Origin: Actinomadura sp. KC06
Lineage (GTDB): Bacteria > Actinomycetota > Actinomycetes > Streptosporangiales > Streptosporangiaceae
NCBI RefSeq assembly: GCF_004348735.1
Contig: NZ_SMKT01000015.1
Span: forward strand, 16,381 to 80,380
DNA: 64,000 bases
Direction of reading: 5' to 3'
Positions 26,704 to 35,788 of this stretch are shown piece by piece. Position numbers and translations under genes: made by a program. Positions within the stretch are counted from its first letter, which is position 1. Each line of letters starts with the position of its first letter. The notes under the pieces were generated by a model, which saw only the letters and a program-made list of their open reading frames with translations, searched no databases and was not told the DNA's origin.

Positions 26704-27711
26704 CTAGGGACGGGTGAGCGCGTCCCAGCGGGAGCTGAGGTCCTGCTCGGCGTCCGGGGCGAGGTCTCCGAGGAGGCGGAGCCGGGCGATGCCGCCGTCC
26801 GGGAAGATGTCGAGCCGGACGCTGGTGACCTCGGGCGAGGAGAGCCGGAAGCGGTGCCGGGTGTCGGGCTGAAGGCGGGTCCGCGGAAGGAGCGTCCAGG
26901 ACGGGGCCGGAGTGCGCCGGTCGTCGAAGCCGGTCAGCGCGAACTCCGCCGGGGCGTTGAACTTCAGGTTCGTGGTGTCGATCTCGGCCAGCCTGATGAC
27001 GCCCGGGGCGGCGAGCCGGATCAGGGCCCAGTCGTGGCCGCTGTTGCGCCGCCTGGCCGTCTCCCAACCCTCGGCCTGATTGCGGGCCAGTCCGGGATGC
27101 AGCATGTTGTCCGGAGACGAGTAGAACATGTCGGAGCATTCGACCACGCGGGCGCCGTTCTCCAGGGCGGCCAGGTCGACGGTCAGCCCGGTCAGGTACT
27201 CGGGGTCCGGGACGACGTGGCCGTGGACGCGGAGCCGCGCGATGCCGCCGTCCGGGAACATCGCGAGCCGGACATGGGTGAACACGCGTCCGGTCTCGGC
27301 GGCGGCGAACTCGTGGACGGTGTCGCCTTCCAACGGGCTCTTGGGGACGATCTCGACCCAGTCGGCGTCCAGCAGTTCGGCGGGCGACGGATGGCCGTCC
27401 GCGAAGCACGCCTCGACGGACGCGTGCGGCGGGAAGTTGCCCTTGAACCAGGCGGTGTCGATGACGACGCCGATGATCCTGCCCGGGAGGCCGAGGCGGA
27501 TCAGCGCCCGGTCGTGGCCGCCGTCACGCCGCCGGGCGGTCTCCCAGCCGTCGTACTCCTGCCCTTTCGGGCCGAACGTCTCCGGGCGGAAGGCGGGCGC
27601 CCACGGGTTGAGGAGGTTCTCCTTCGCCGCGAACGACTCGTCGCTCGCGGCCATCACCGAGCCCCCGAGGGTGCGGACGGCCAGGTCGGGCAGCGAGCTG
27701 AAACCGGTCAT
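26704..27711 (-). CDS. alc: Allantoicase
   Basis: A 335-residue enzyme made of two tandem jelly-roll repeats, seen as paired motifs ([19 protein letters not shown] and [19 protein letters not shown], then two copies of [10 protein letters not shown]). It hydrolyses allantoate to ureidoglycolate and urea, the last step encoded here. ATG 27711 overlaps the allantoinase stop as ATGA. It is the last gene of the purine-degradation operon and ends before the 26651-26692 terminator. Confidence 0.93.
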   Translation of the reverse strand: MTGFSSLPDLAVRTLGGSVMAASDESFAAKENLLNPWAPAFRPETFGPKGQEYDGWETARRRDGGHDRALIRLGLPGRIIGVVIDTAWFKGNFPPHASVEACFADGHPSPAELLDADWVEIVPKSPLEGDTVHEFAAAETGRVFTHVRLAMFPDGGIARLRVHGHVVPDPEYLTGLTVDLAALENGARVVECSDMFYSSPDNMLHPGLARNQAEGWETARRRNSGHDWALIRLAAPGVIRLAEIDTTNLKFNAPAEFALTGFDDRRTPAPSWTLLPRTRLQPDTRHRFRLSSPEVTSVRLDIFPDGGIARLRLLGDLAPDAEQDLSSRWDALTRP

Positions 27712-29006
27712 GGCGCTTCCGCTGCTTCCGGCCGACTGAGCAGGCGTCCGAGCGGCGCGTCCGACACCGGAACGCCGCGGAGCCATGTGGACTGGACGAC
27801 CCCGGTCAGCGTCCGGCCCTCGTAGGGGGTGACGGGATGGCGGTGGCGGAGGGCGGCGGGATCGACGGTGAAGGTCTCGTCCGCGGCGAACGCGACGAGG
27901 TCGGCGTCGTTCCCCACGACGATCCCGCCCTTGCCGGGGACGCCCGCGAGCGCCGCCGGGCCTTCGGACATCCAGCGGACGACGTCGTGCAGGGTGTGGC
28001 CGCGTGCGCGCGCCGCCGTCCAGACGGCGGGCAGCCCCAGCTGGAGGGACGAGATCCCGCCCCACGCCGTGGCGAAATCGCCGCGCTTCAACTCCGGCGT
28101 GCAGGGTGAATGGTCGGTGACGACGCAGGAGACGACGCCCGAGGCCAGGCCCTGCCAGAGCAGTTCGCGGTTGGCGGCGTCGCGGATGGGCGGGCAGCAT
28201 TTGTGCGCCGGGCCGCGGGCGTCGTCCGCGCAGAAGGTGAGGTAGTGCGGGCAGGTCTCGGCGGTGACGGGCAGCCCGTCCGCCTGGGCCTTCGCGAGGA
28301 CGTCCAGGCAGTCGGCGGCGGACAGGTGCAGGATGTGGGCGCGGACGCCCGTCTCCTCCGCCAGCCGTACGACCTGCTCCACCGCGAGCCGCTCGGCGGA
28401 CGCCGGACGGGACGCCAGGAACTCCGCGTACCCGCCGCCCGACGGCGACGTCAGCGACGCCGGATCCTCCGCGTGGACGATGACGAGCCCGCCGAACGAG
28501 GCGATCTCCCGGAACGCAGCCCGCATCTCCTCGAACGCGAGCGGCGGGAACTCCGGGACGCCGGAGTCGGACGTGAAGCACTTGAAACCGAACACGCCGA
28601 GGTCGTGCAGCGGGCGCAGCGCGGCGAGGTTGCCGGGGACCGCGCCGCCCCAGAACCCGACGTCGACCGCGCACGCGCCCTCCGCCGCCTCGCGTTTCGC
28701 CGCCAGCGCCGCCGGGTCGACGGTCGGCGGGAGCGCGTTGAGCGGCATGTCGACCAGCGCGGTGACGCCGCCGGACGCGGCGGCGCGGGTCGCGGTCGCG
28801 AAGCCCTCCCATTCGGTGCGGCCCGGCTCGTTGACGTGCACGTGCGTGTCGACCAGGCCGGGCAGCAGCGCGACGTCCCCCAGATCGATCCCGGTGCCGG
28901 TGTAGGGACCGATCGCGGAGATGCGGCCGTCGCGGACGGACACGGCGGCGGGACGCTCACCGTCCGGCAGGACGGCCCGGCGCGACCTGATCACGAGATC
29001 GTCCAC
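27708..29006 (-). CDS. allB: Allantoinase
   Basis: A 432-residue cyclic amidohydrolase. Metal ligands appear in [27 protein letters not shown] (carbamylated Lys), VIVHAEDP and HILHLS, with the later Asp in [13 protein letters not shown]. It opens allantoin to allantoate. GTG 29006 has AGGGGGA five bases upstream and lies one base after the xanthine dehydrogenase stop. The C-terminal region ([16 protein letters not shown]) is normal for the family. Confidence 0.94.
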   Translation of the reverse strand: MDDLVIRSRRAVLPDGERPAAVSVRDGRISAIGPYTGTGIDLGDVALLPGLVDTHVHVNEPGRTEWEGFATATRAAASGGVTALVDMPLNALPPTVDPAALAAKREAAEGACAVDVGFWGGAVPGNLAALRPLHDLGVFGFKCFTSDSGVPEFPPLAFEEMRAAFREIASFGGLVIVHAEDPASLTSPSGGGYAEFLASRPASAERLAVEQVVRLAEETGVRAHILHLSAADCLDVLAKAQADGLPVTAETCPHYLTFCADDARGPAHKCCPPIRDAANRELLWQGLASGVVSCVVTDHSPCTPELKRGDFATAWGGISSLQLGLPAVWTAARARGHTLHDVVRWMSEGPAALAGVPGKGGIVVGNDADLVAFAADETFTVDPAALRHRHPVTPYEGRTLTGVVQSTWLRGVPVSDAPLGRLLSRPEAAEAP

Positions 29007-29007
29007 G

Positions 29008-31317
29008 TCAGTCCCCCTGGACGATGTGCTCCGGCCGGACGGGCACGCGGGCCAGCGCCCGGCCCGTCGCGGCGCGGATCGCGGCGACGATCGCGGGCGT
29101 GGACGACAGCGTCGGCGGCTCGCCCGCCCCGCGCAGCCCGTAGGGCGCCTCCGGATCGGGGTTCTCCAGGATGTCGAGCCGCATCGGCGGCATGTCGAGG
29201 ATCGTGGGGATCAGGTAGTCGGTGAAGGACGGGTTCCGGACGACGCCGTCCGACACGACGATCTCCTCCATCACCGCGAGCCCGAGGCCCTGCGCGGACC
29301 CGCCGTGGATCTGCCCTTCGACGCCCGTCCGGTTGATGATCTTGCCGACGTCCTGGACGGCGGCCAGCTCGATCACCTTGACGAGCCCGAGGTCGGCGTC
29401 CACGTCCACGACGGCGCGGTGGACGCACAGGGCGAGCTGCGTGTGGCTGCGCCCCTGCCCGGTGACCGGGTCCATCGCGGTGGTGGGACGGTGGTGGTAC
29501 TCGCGGGTCTCCTCGATCACGGCGTCGCCGAGGACGTCCTCGACCGTGCCGAGCACGCCGTCCGCCCGCGAGACGATCTTCCCGCCGACGACCGCGAGGT
29601 CGGCGCGGCCGAGGCGGCGGGCGGCGAGCGCGAGGAGCCCGGCGCGGACCGCCTCGCAGGCCGCCTTCACAGCGCCGCCCGACATGTACGACTGGCGGGA
29701 CGCGCTGGACGAGCCCGCGTCGCCCACCCGGTTGTCGGCGGGCGCGATCGTGACCCGCTGGACGCCCAGCTCCGTCCGCGCGATCTGCGCCTGGATCGTG
29801 ACGAGGCCCTGCCCGACCTCCGCCGCAGCCGTGTGCACGAGCGCGGTCGCCTCGCCGCCGATGACCTCCAGCCGGACGCGGGCCGTGGAGTAGTCGTCGA
29901 AGCCCTCCGAGAAGCAGATGTTCTTGATGCCGACGCCGTATCCGACGCCCCGCACGACGCCCTCGCCGTGCGTCGTCTGCGACACCCCGCCCGGCAGGTT
30001 CCGCAGGTCGGACGGGTCGAGCGGTGGCGGCAGCGGCATCGCCTCCAGCCGGGTCAGCATGTCCGCGAGCGGCGCCGGGGACTCGATGACCTGCCCGGTC
30101 GCGAGCTTCGAGCCGCGCGAGACGGCGTTGCGGCGGCGGATCTCGACCGGGCCCAGCCCGCAGGCCGCGCCGAGCCTGTCCATCATCGACTCGTAGGCGA
30201 AGCACGCCTGGACCGCCCCGAACCCCCGCATCGCGCCGCACGGCGGGTTGTTGGTGTAGACGCCGTACGCGTCGATCCTGATGTTGGGGATCTCGTACGG
30301 GCCGACGCCGAGGGACGCCGCGTTCCCGACGACGTTCTTCGTGGACGAGGTGTACGCGCCGCCGTCCAGGACGATCTCGACGTCGGCGTAGAGGAGGCGT
30401 CCGTCCGCCGTGGCGCCGTACTCGTACCGCATCAGCGCGGGATGCCGGTGGACGTGCCCGAAGAACGACTCGTACCGGTTGTAGGACATCTTCACCGGCT
30501 TGCCGGTGTGCAGCGCCAGCATCGCGGCGTGGATCTGCATCGACAGGTCTTCGCGTCCGCCGAACGCGCCGCCCACCCCGGCGAGCGTCATGTGGACCTG
30601 CTCCTCGGCGAGGCCGAGGCACGGCGCGATCTGCTTGACGTCGTTGTGGATCCACTGCGTCGACACGTACAGGTCGACGCCGCCGTCGTCGGACGGTATC
30701 GCCAGCCCGGACTCCGGCCCGAGGAACGCCTGGTCCTGGATGCCGACCTCGTACTCGCCCGCGACGACGACCTCGGCTCCGGCCTTCGCCGCGTCCACGT
30801 CTCCGACGCGGACGGGCTGGTGCCGGGTGATGCCGCCGAGGTCCTGGACCTTCAGGCCCTCCGGGTCGGCGATCACGGCGCGCGGGTCGGTGATCGGCTC
30901 CAGTACCTCGTACCCGACGACGATCTTCTCCATCGCGCGGCGGGCCGTCTCGGGGTGGTCGGCGGCCACCAGCGCGACCGGCTCGCCCTGGTGCCTGACC
31001 TGGTCGATCGCCAGGACGGGCTGGTCCTCGACGTGGTCGATGCCGAACATCTTCCGGCCCGGGACGTCCTCGTGGGTGAGGACGGCGCGGACGCCGGGCA
31101 GCGCGAGCGCCGGGCCGATGTCGATCGACCTGATCAGCGCCCGGGGGTGCGGGCTGCGGAGCGTCGCGCCCCACAGCATCCCGTCCATCCACAGGTCGGA
31201 CGCGTACGCGAACTCGCCGGCGACCTTGAGGGTCCCGTCCGGGCGGAGCGGGCTCTCCCCCACGCCGCCCAATCCGGGAGCCGCCACATGCCCCGGGCTC
31301 TTCACTGGGGACGCCAT
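29008..31317 (-). CDS. xdhA: Xanthine dehydrogenase molybdenum-binding subunit
   Basis: A 769-residue large subunit of a three-subunit xanthine dehydrogenase. Molybdopterin-contact motifs are seen in [32 protein letters not shown] and the catalytic Glu segment LRGAGEPP. It oxidises hypoxanthine and xanthine to urate. ATG 31317 has AGGAGG seven bases upstream and shares one base with the deaminase stop. The FeS and FAD subunits are encoded two and three genes upstream, an order split by the deaminase gene. No XdhC-type maturation gene lies in this operon. Confidence 0.93.
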   Translation of the reverse strand: MASPVKSPGHVAAPGLGGVGESPLRPDGTLKVAGEFAYASDLWMDGMLWGATLRSPHPRALIRSIDIGPALALPGVRAVLTHEDVPGRKMFGIDHVEDQPVLAIDQVRHQGEPVALVAADHPETARRAMEKIVVGYEVLEPITDPRAVIADPEGLKVQDLGGITRHQPVRVGDVDAAKAGAEVVVAGEYEVGIQDQAFLGPESGLAIPSDDGGVDLYVSTQWIHNDVKQIAPCLGLAEEQVHMTLAGVGGAFGGREDLSMQIHAAMLALHTGKPVKMSYNRYESFFGHVHRHPALMRYEYGATADGRLLYADVEIVLDGGAYTSSTKNVVGNAASLGVGPYEIPNIRIDAYGVYTNNPPCGAMRGFGAVQACFAYESMMDRLGAACGLGPVEIRRRNAVSRGSKLATGQVIESPAPLADMLTRLEAMPLPPPLDPSDLRNLPGGVSQTTHGEGVVRGVGYGVGIKNICFSEGFDDYSTARVRLEVIGGEATALVHTAAAEVGQGLVTIQAQIARTELGVQRVTIAPADNRVGDAGSSSASRQSYMSGGAVKAACEAVRAGLLALAARRLGRADLAVVGGKIVSRADGVLGTVEDVLGDAVIEETREYHHRPTTAMDPVTGQGRSHTQLALCVHRAVVDVDADLGLVKVIELAAVQDVGKIINRTGVEGQIHGGSAQGLGLAVMEEIVVSDGVVRNPSFTDYLIPTILDMPPMRLDILENPDPEAPYGLRGAGEPPTLSSTPAIVAAIRAATGRALARVPVRPEHIVQGD

Positions 31318-32660
31318 CAGAGCACCTCCTCCGCGAGCTTCATCAGGCGGCGATGGGCGGCGGCGCCGCGGCGTGCGGCCTCGTCCTGCGGGACGGTGAC
31401 GAGCATGTCGTCGTCGACGACCGTCCGCCCGCCGACGAGGAGGCGCTGCAGCGGCGGCGTCCGCCCGAACGCGAACGCGACGACCGGGTCGTCGACGGCG
31501 GCGTGGAAACCGTCCACCCGCCACAGCGCGATGTCGGCGAGCTTGCCCGGTTCGAGGGTGCCGAGCTCGTCGTCGCGGCCGAGGCAGCGGGCCCCGCCGA
31601 GCGTCGCCATCTCCAGCGCCTGCCGGGCGGTCAGCGAGGTCGGCCCGTACCGGGCGCGCTGCAGGTAGATCGCCTGGCGCAGCTCCCCGGCCAGCGGGAC
31701 GAGCTCCGCCGACGCCGGCCCGTCCACGCCCAGGCCGACCGCCGCGCCCTCCGCGAGCAGGTGCGACACGCGGGCGATCCCGGCGCCGAGGCGGGCGTTT
31801 GAGCTGGGGCAGTGCGCCGTGCCGGTGCGGGTCTCGGCGAGCCGCTTGACGTCGGCGTCGTGCAGGTGGACGCAGTGCGCGAGCCACACGTCCGGGCCGA
31901 GCCAGCCGATCGATTCCATGTACTCGGCCGGGGTCATGCCGAACTGCTCTCTCGTGTGCTCCTCCTCGTCCAGCGTCTCCGCCAGGTGGGTGTGGAGCCT
32001 CACCCCTTTGCCGCGCGCCAGTTCCGCCGATCTCAGCATCAGCTCTTTGGTGACGGTGAACGGGGAGCAGGGCGCGACGGCCACGCGCAGCATGGAGCCG
32101 GGCGACGGGTCGTGGTTCCGGTCGATCGCGGCCTCGGTCTCGGCGAGGATCGTGTCGATGTCCTCGACCACCTCGTCCGGCGGCAGGCCGCCCTGCGACT
32201 CGCCCCGGTCCATCGAGCCGCGGCACGGGTGGAACCGGACGCCGATCTCCCGCGCCGCCTCGACCTCCGCGGCGAACAGGTCGCCGCGCCCCTTCGGGAA
32301 CAGGTAGTGGTGGTCGGTGGACGTGGTGCAGCCCGACTTGGCGAGCCAGCCGAGGCCCGCGCTCGCCGCACCGGCCACGACCTCGGCGTCCATCTTCGAC
32401 CACGGCTTGTAGAGCGTCGTCAGCCACTCGAACAGGGTGCTGTCGACGGCCATGCCCTGGCTCGCCCACTGGTAGAGGTGGTGGTGTGTGTTGATCAGGC
32501 CGGGGGTGGCGAGGCATCCGCCGCCGTCGATCCTCTCGCCGTCCTGCGCGGGTGCCTTGCCAGGGCCGACGGCCGTGATCCGGTCGCCGTCGATGACGAT
32601 GTGGCCGTTCGCGTACTCGTCGCCGGAGACGGTGACGACGTGCGCGTTCTCGATGATCAT
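31317..32660 (-). CDS. 8-oxoguanine/guanine-type deaminase (amidohydrolase)
   Basis: A 447-residue amidohydrolase. The zinc motif LINTHHHLYQWASQGMA and the partner histidines (LHTHLAETLDEEE, AHCVHLHD) plus Asp in LGVDGPAS match the 8-oxoguanine deaminase group rather than classic guanine deaminase. Placed between xanthine dehydrogenase genes, it would feed oxidised guanine or guanine into the urate pathway. ATG 32660 overlaps the FeS-subunit stop as ATGA. The precise base specificity needs an assay. Confidence 0.88.
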   Translation of the reverse strand: MIIENAHVVTVSGDEYANGHIVIDGDRITAVGPGKAPAQDGERIDGGGCLATPGLINTHHHLYQWASQGMAVDSTLFEWLTTLYKPWSKMDAEVVAGAASAGLGWLAKSGCTTSTDHHYLFPKGRGDLFAAEVEAAREIGVRFHPCRGSMDRGESQGGLPPDEVVEDIDTILAETEAAIDRNHDPSPGSMLRVAVAPCSPFTVTKELMLRSAELARGKGVRLHTHLAETLDEEEHTREQFGMTPAEYMESIGWLGPDVWLAHCVHLHDADVKRLAETRTGTAHCPSSNARLGAGIARVSHLLAEGAAVGLGVDGPASAELVPLAGELRQAIYLQRARYGPTSLTARQALEMATLGGARCLGRDDELGTLEPGKLADIALWRVDGFHAAVDDPVVAFAFGRTPPLQRLLVGGRTVVDDDMLVTVPQDEAARRGAAAHRRLMKLAEEVL

Positions 32661-33142
32661 CGCGCGGCCGCCTTCCGCTCCGCCGCCAGGCGCACCGCGT
32701 CCAGGATCTTCTCGTAGCCGGTGCAGCGGCACAGGTTGCCCGCGAGGGCCTCGCGGATCTCGGCGTCGGCCGGAGCGGGGTTCCGTTCGATCAGGTCGTG
32801 CGCCTGGACGATCAGCCCCGGCGTGCAGAACCCGCACTGGACGGCCCCCGCCTCCAGGAACGCCTCCTGGACGACGTCGAGCCGCTCGTCGCCAGGCGGA
32901 CCCTCCGCCAGGCCCTCGACCGTGCGGACGTCCCGTCCCTCCGCCTGGCCGGCCGCGACCAGGCACGCGCAGGCCGGAACACCGTCGAGATAGACGGTGC
33001 AGGAGCCGCATTCGCCCTGCTCACAGGCGTTCTTGGAGCCCGGCAGGCCCATCCGCTCGCGCAGCATGTAGAGCAGGCTCTCGCCCTCCCACACGTCGTC
33101 CACGACCTCGTGCGAGCCGTTGACCGTGACGTTCACGCGCAT
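32657..33142 (-). CDS. xdhC: Xanthine dehydrogenase 2Fe-2S subunit
   Basis: A 161-residue small subunit. The plant-type cluster is bound by the Cys set in ACEQGECGSCTVYLDG, and the second cluster by QCGFCTPG and LCRCTGYEKIL. It passes electrons from the molybdenum centre to FAD. ATG 33142 shares a base with the FAD-subunit stop. GTG one codon upstream (33145) is an alternative start. Symbol usage for these subunits differs between species (xdhC here means the FeS subunit). Confidence 0.92.
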   Translation of the reverse strand: MRVNVTVNGSHEVVDDVWEGESLLYMLRERMGLPGSKNACEQGECGSCTVYLDGVPACACLVAAGQAEGRDVRTVEGLAEGPPGDERLDVVQEAFLEAGAVQCGFCTPGLIVQAHDLIERNPAPADAEIREALAGNLCRCTGYEKILDAVRLAAERKAAAR

Positions 33143-34020
33143 CACGAAGCCTCCCTTCCGGTGGTCGCGGCCATGTGGTCGTTCCAGGCCCAGGCCAGGG
33201 TGCGGCGGGCCAGCACCGAGAGGGCGTGCCTGCGGTAGTCGCCCGTCCCGCGGACGTCGTCGATCGGCGACGCCGCGTCGGCGACCAGCGCTCCGAACCG
33301 GCGCGCCGCCGATTCCCGGAGCGGGCCACGGCCGTCCCAGTCCAGTTCCTGTCCGATGAATTCCTCGGCGGCCGGGGCGCGGAGCGGTGTCGGCGCGGCT
33401 GAGCCGAGGCCCGTGCCGACGCGGCGCTCCGCCGGATGCAGCGCGATCGCGAACGAGCACACGGCGATCACCATCGCGTTCCGGGTGCCGATCTTGGCGA
33501 AGTACTGCGGGCCGGACGCGGGCGCCGTCCAGAACGCGCGGATCAGCTCGTCCGGTTCGAGGGCACTCCGCTTCACGCCGGTGAAGAACTCCGCGACCGG
33601 GATCATCCGGACGCCGCGCGCCGCCGACTCCGCCTCGATCACCGCGCCGGCGGCGAGCAGCGGCGGATGGCCGTCCCCGGCGGGCGACGCGGCGCCGAGG
33701 TTGCCGCCGACCGTGCCGCGGTTGCGGATCTGCGGCGAGCCCACCGTCCGGGACGCCTGGGCCAGGCCGGGCAGGCGCGCGCCGAGCTCCGTGATCAGGC
33801 GGGTGTACGGGACGGCGGCGCCCACGCGGAGCCGTCCGTCCGCCATGTCCCATTCGGCGAGCTCGCGGACCCTCGTCAGGTCGAGCAGCGCCTCCGGCCT
33901 CCGCGCGTCGAAGTTGATCTCGACCATGACGTCGGTGCCGCCTTGAAGGGGCAGCGCGCCCGGAAGTTCGGCCTTCGCGTCGAGCGCTTCTCTCAACGTC
34001 GCCGGTCGCAGGAATTCCAT
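33142..34020 (-). CDS. xdhB: Xanthine dehydrogenase FAD-binding subunit
   Basis: A 292-residue FAD_binding_5/CO_deh_flav_C protein. The FAD motifs are LQGGTDVMVEIN and the TVGSPQIRNRGTVGGNLG stretch, and a small C-terminal domain (IRAFWTAP onward) follows. It accepts electrons from the FeS subunit for NAD reduction. It begins 14 bases after the urate oxidase stop, with a short gap, and sits in the middle of the ten-kilobase purine operon. Confidence 0.92.
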   Translation of the reverse strand: MEFLRPATLREALDAKAELPGALPLQGGTDVMVEINFDARRPEALLDLTRVRELAEWDMADGRLRVGAAVPYTRLITELGARLPGLAQASRTVGSPQIRNRGTVGGNLGAASPAGDGHPPLLAAGAVIEAESAARGVRMIPVAEFFTGVKRSALEPDELIRAFWTAPASGPQYFAKIGTRNAMVIAVCSFAIALHPAERRVGTGLGSAAPTPLRAPAAEEFIGQELDWDGRGPLRESAARRFGALVADAASPIDDVRGTGDYRRHALSVLARRTLAWAWNDHMAATTGREAS

Positions 34021-34033
34021 CGCTCTCAGTTCC

Positions 34034-34903
34034 CTACTCCCAGGCGGACGCCGCGTGCGGCGCGTCGTCGTTGAGGACGGTGCCCTCGATCAGCCCGTAC
34101 GGGCGGTCCGCCGCGAAGTACACCTCGTTGTCGTTGTCCATTCCGAACGGCTCCAGATCGACCAGGAAATGATGCTTGTTGGGCATCGACAGCCGTATCT
34201 CGCAAAGCTCGTCTCGTTCGTCCAGTACCCGGCGGCCCATCTGGAACAGCGTCTGCTGGAGCGACAGGCTGTGCGTTTCGGCGAACGCGTGCAGCATGTG
34301 GTGGCGGGCCGCGCGGTAAGAGTCGTCCCAGTCGCCGGTTTCGGTGCCGCGGTGGCGCCATCGGGCGGTGACGGCGGTCGCGAGGACGCGGTCGTCGGTC
34401 GGGGCGAGCGTCGTGTACTCGTCCTGGATGAATCCGTGGAATTCGCTGCCGGTCGAGTTCAGGACGACCAGGTCTCGAAGCCCGGAGACGACGGATTCGG
34501 CGCCGCCGTCGCCGTCGCTGTGGATCAGCGCCGTCCGGATCTCACCGCCGTTCCGGACGAACGAATGCCCGCCCGCGATGCGATCCCAGGAGTACTCGTG
34601 GATCTCCACGCGGGCGTGGTTGATCGTCGGCTGGGAGTCCACGAAATGGCGGGCGAGCAGGAGCCCGAAGTCCTCGATCGTCTCGACGCCGTGCTTCTTG
34701 GCGAACGCGAACACGGTGTTCTTCTGGCTGTCCGTCGGCAGGACGGCCGCGTTGTCGCCGGTCAGGTGCGTGTCGGCCATCGCACCGGAGAGGGAGACGC
34801 TGACGTTCACGTCCTTGATCCCATGCAGCCCGCCGGAGCGCGTGACGCGGACGACGCGCGTTTCCGCCTTCCCGTAGCGGTTGGGGCCCAGCACGATGCC
34901 CAT
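34034..34903 (-). CDS. uox: Urate oxidase (uricase)
   Basis: A 289-residue cofactor-free oxidase of two tandem T-fold domains. Conserved sites are NRYGKAETRVVRV, the catalytic Lys/Thr pair in GDNAAVLPTDSQKNTVFAFA, HEYSWDRI, and the C-terminal SMPNKHHFLVDLEPFG. It converts urate to 5-hydroxyisourate. The next gene upstream, hiuH, handles that product, and four bases separate the two genes. Confidence 0.95.
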   Translation of the reverse strand: MGIVLGPNRYGKAETRVVRVTRSGGLHGIKDVNVSVSLSGAMADTHLTGDNAAVLPTDSQKNTVFAFAKKHGVETIEDFGLLLARHFVDSQPTINHARVEIHEYSWDRIAGGHSFVRNGGEIRTALIHSDGDGGAESVVSGLRDLVVLNSTGSEFHGFIQDEYTTLAPTDDRVLATAVTARWRHRGTETGDWDDSYRAARHHMLHAFAETHSLSLQQTLFQMGRRVLDERDELCEIRLSMPNKHHFLVDLEPFGMDNDNEVYFAADRPYGLIEGTVLNDDAPHAASAWE

Positions 34904-34907
34904 GTCG

Positions 34908-35225
34908 CTAGCTCCCTCGGTAGGTCGAGTAGGCGAACGGGCTGATCAGGAGCGGGACGTGCAGATGCCGTCCGGGGTCGGTGATCGTGAACGCCACGGC
35001 GACCTCCGGGAAGAAGTCCGACAGGCCGGACGTGTCGAACACCAGGCGGTACGTTCCGGTATTCAGCTCCGTGTCCCACTCCTTGATCCGGCCGTCGCCG
35101 TCGGTGCGGGCGGCGGCGAGTGTCGTCCAGCCGCCGCCGTCCGCGTCGCGCCGCTCCAGCCGGACGGTCGTCCCGGCCGCCGGCAGCCCCTTCGCCGCGT
35201 CCAGCACGTGCGTCGAAAGACTCAC
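34908..35225 (-). CDS. hiuH: 5-hydroxyisourate hydrolase (transthyretin-like)
   Basis: A 105-residue transthyretin-like enzyme. Active-site marks are the N-terminal LSTHVLD (His) and the C-terminal tetrapeptide YRGS that defines the hydrolase rather than the hormone carrier. It converts 5-hydroxyisourate to OHCU. Its start overlaps the uraD stop. Confidence 0.94.
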   Translation of the reverse strand: MSLSTHVLDAAKGLPAAGTTVRLERRDADGGGWTTLAAARTDGDGRIKEWDTELNTGTYRLVFDTSGLSDFFPEVAVAFTITDPGRHLHVPLLISPFAYSTYRGS

Positions 35226-35677
35226 GATCTCCGCTCCCCCGCCAGCCTGGTCAGACGAAGATCCACGATCTTCGCGAGCTCCCTCCGGACGACGGCCCGC
35301 TCGGCCTCGGCGTCGTTGCCCAGGCGATCCCGGAGGTCGCCGAGCATCTCCGCGGCGGTGCGTCCCGTCGCGCAGATCAGGAACACGTGGCCGAAGCGGT
35401 CCTCATAGGCTCGGTTCCCCTCGATGAGGGCGGCACGCACGTCCGGGGCCGCGCCGTCCATGCCCGACTGCTCGGCCCGCGACCAGCCCCCCACGCGGTC
35501 GCCGATGCGGGGATGGGCGGCGAGGGCCTCCTCCACGTCGGGCCAATCGAGGTCGTCCAGCGCCGCGGCCCCGGCTTCGCGCAGCTCGGTCAGGTCGCGA
35601 TAGCGCCGTCCCGCGACCGCCTTCACCCAGCGGCGGGACGCGCAGCACTCGAACAGGTCCGCTTCCGTGAACAGCAC
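35222..35677 (-). CDS. uraD: 2-oxo-4-hydroxy-4-carboxy-5-ureidoimidazoline decarboxylase
   Basis: A 151-residue all-helical enzyme that makes S-allantoin from OHCU. The active site is AAHPRIGDRVGGWSRAEQSG (catalytic His) and FGHVFLICATGRTA. GTG 35677 is preceded by GAGGGAGG. It is the first gene of the minus-strand purine operon, divergent from pucR, so the promoter lies in 35678-35788. Confidence 0.92.
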   Translation of the reverse strand: MLFTEADLFECCASRRWVKAVAGRRYRDLTELREAGAAALDDLDWPDVEEALAAHPRIGDRVGGWSRAEQSGMDGAAPDVRAALIEGNRAYEDRFGHVFLICATGRTAAEMLGDLRDRLGNDAEAERAVVRRELAKIVDLRLTRLAGERRS

Positions 35678-35773
35678 CCGCGCCTCCCTCGTTGCATGCA
35701 GTACACACAGCCGCCCGTGCGGTGGTCGAGAGACAGGACGTCCGAACTGTGCTGCCGTTCGACCGCGACCCTT

Positions 35774-35787
35774 TGTAGGTTGCTACA
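35774..35787. promoter_or_regulatory. Dyad next to the pucR start codon
   Basis: TGTAG-GTTG-CTACA is a perfect inverted repeat ending two bases before the pucR GTG. It could serve autoregulation of PucR or control of the divergent uraD operon. Confidence 0.45.
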
Positions 35788-35788
35788 T

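Noticed and set aside
28921..31668. 915-codon plus-strand reading frame
   Set aside because: It lies opposite the molybdenum subunit of xanthine dehydrogenase, has no recognisable domain, and reflects high GC third positions.
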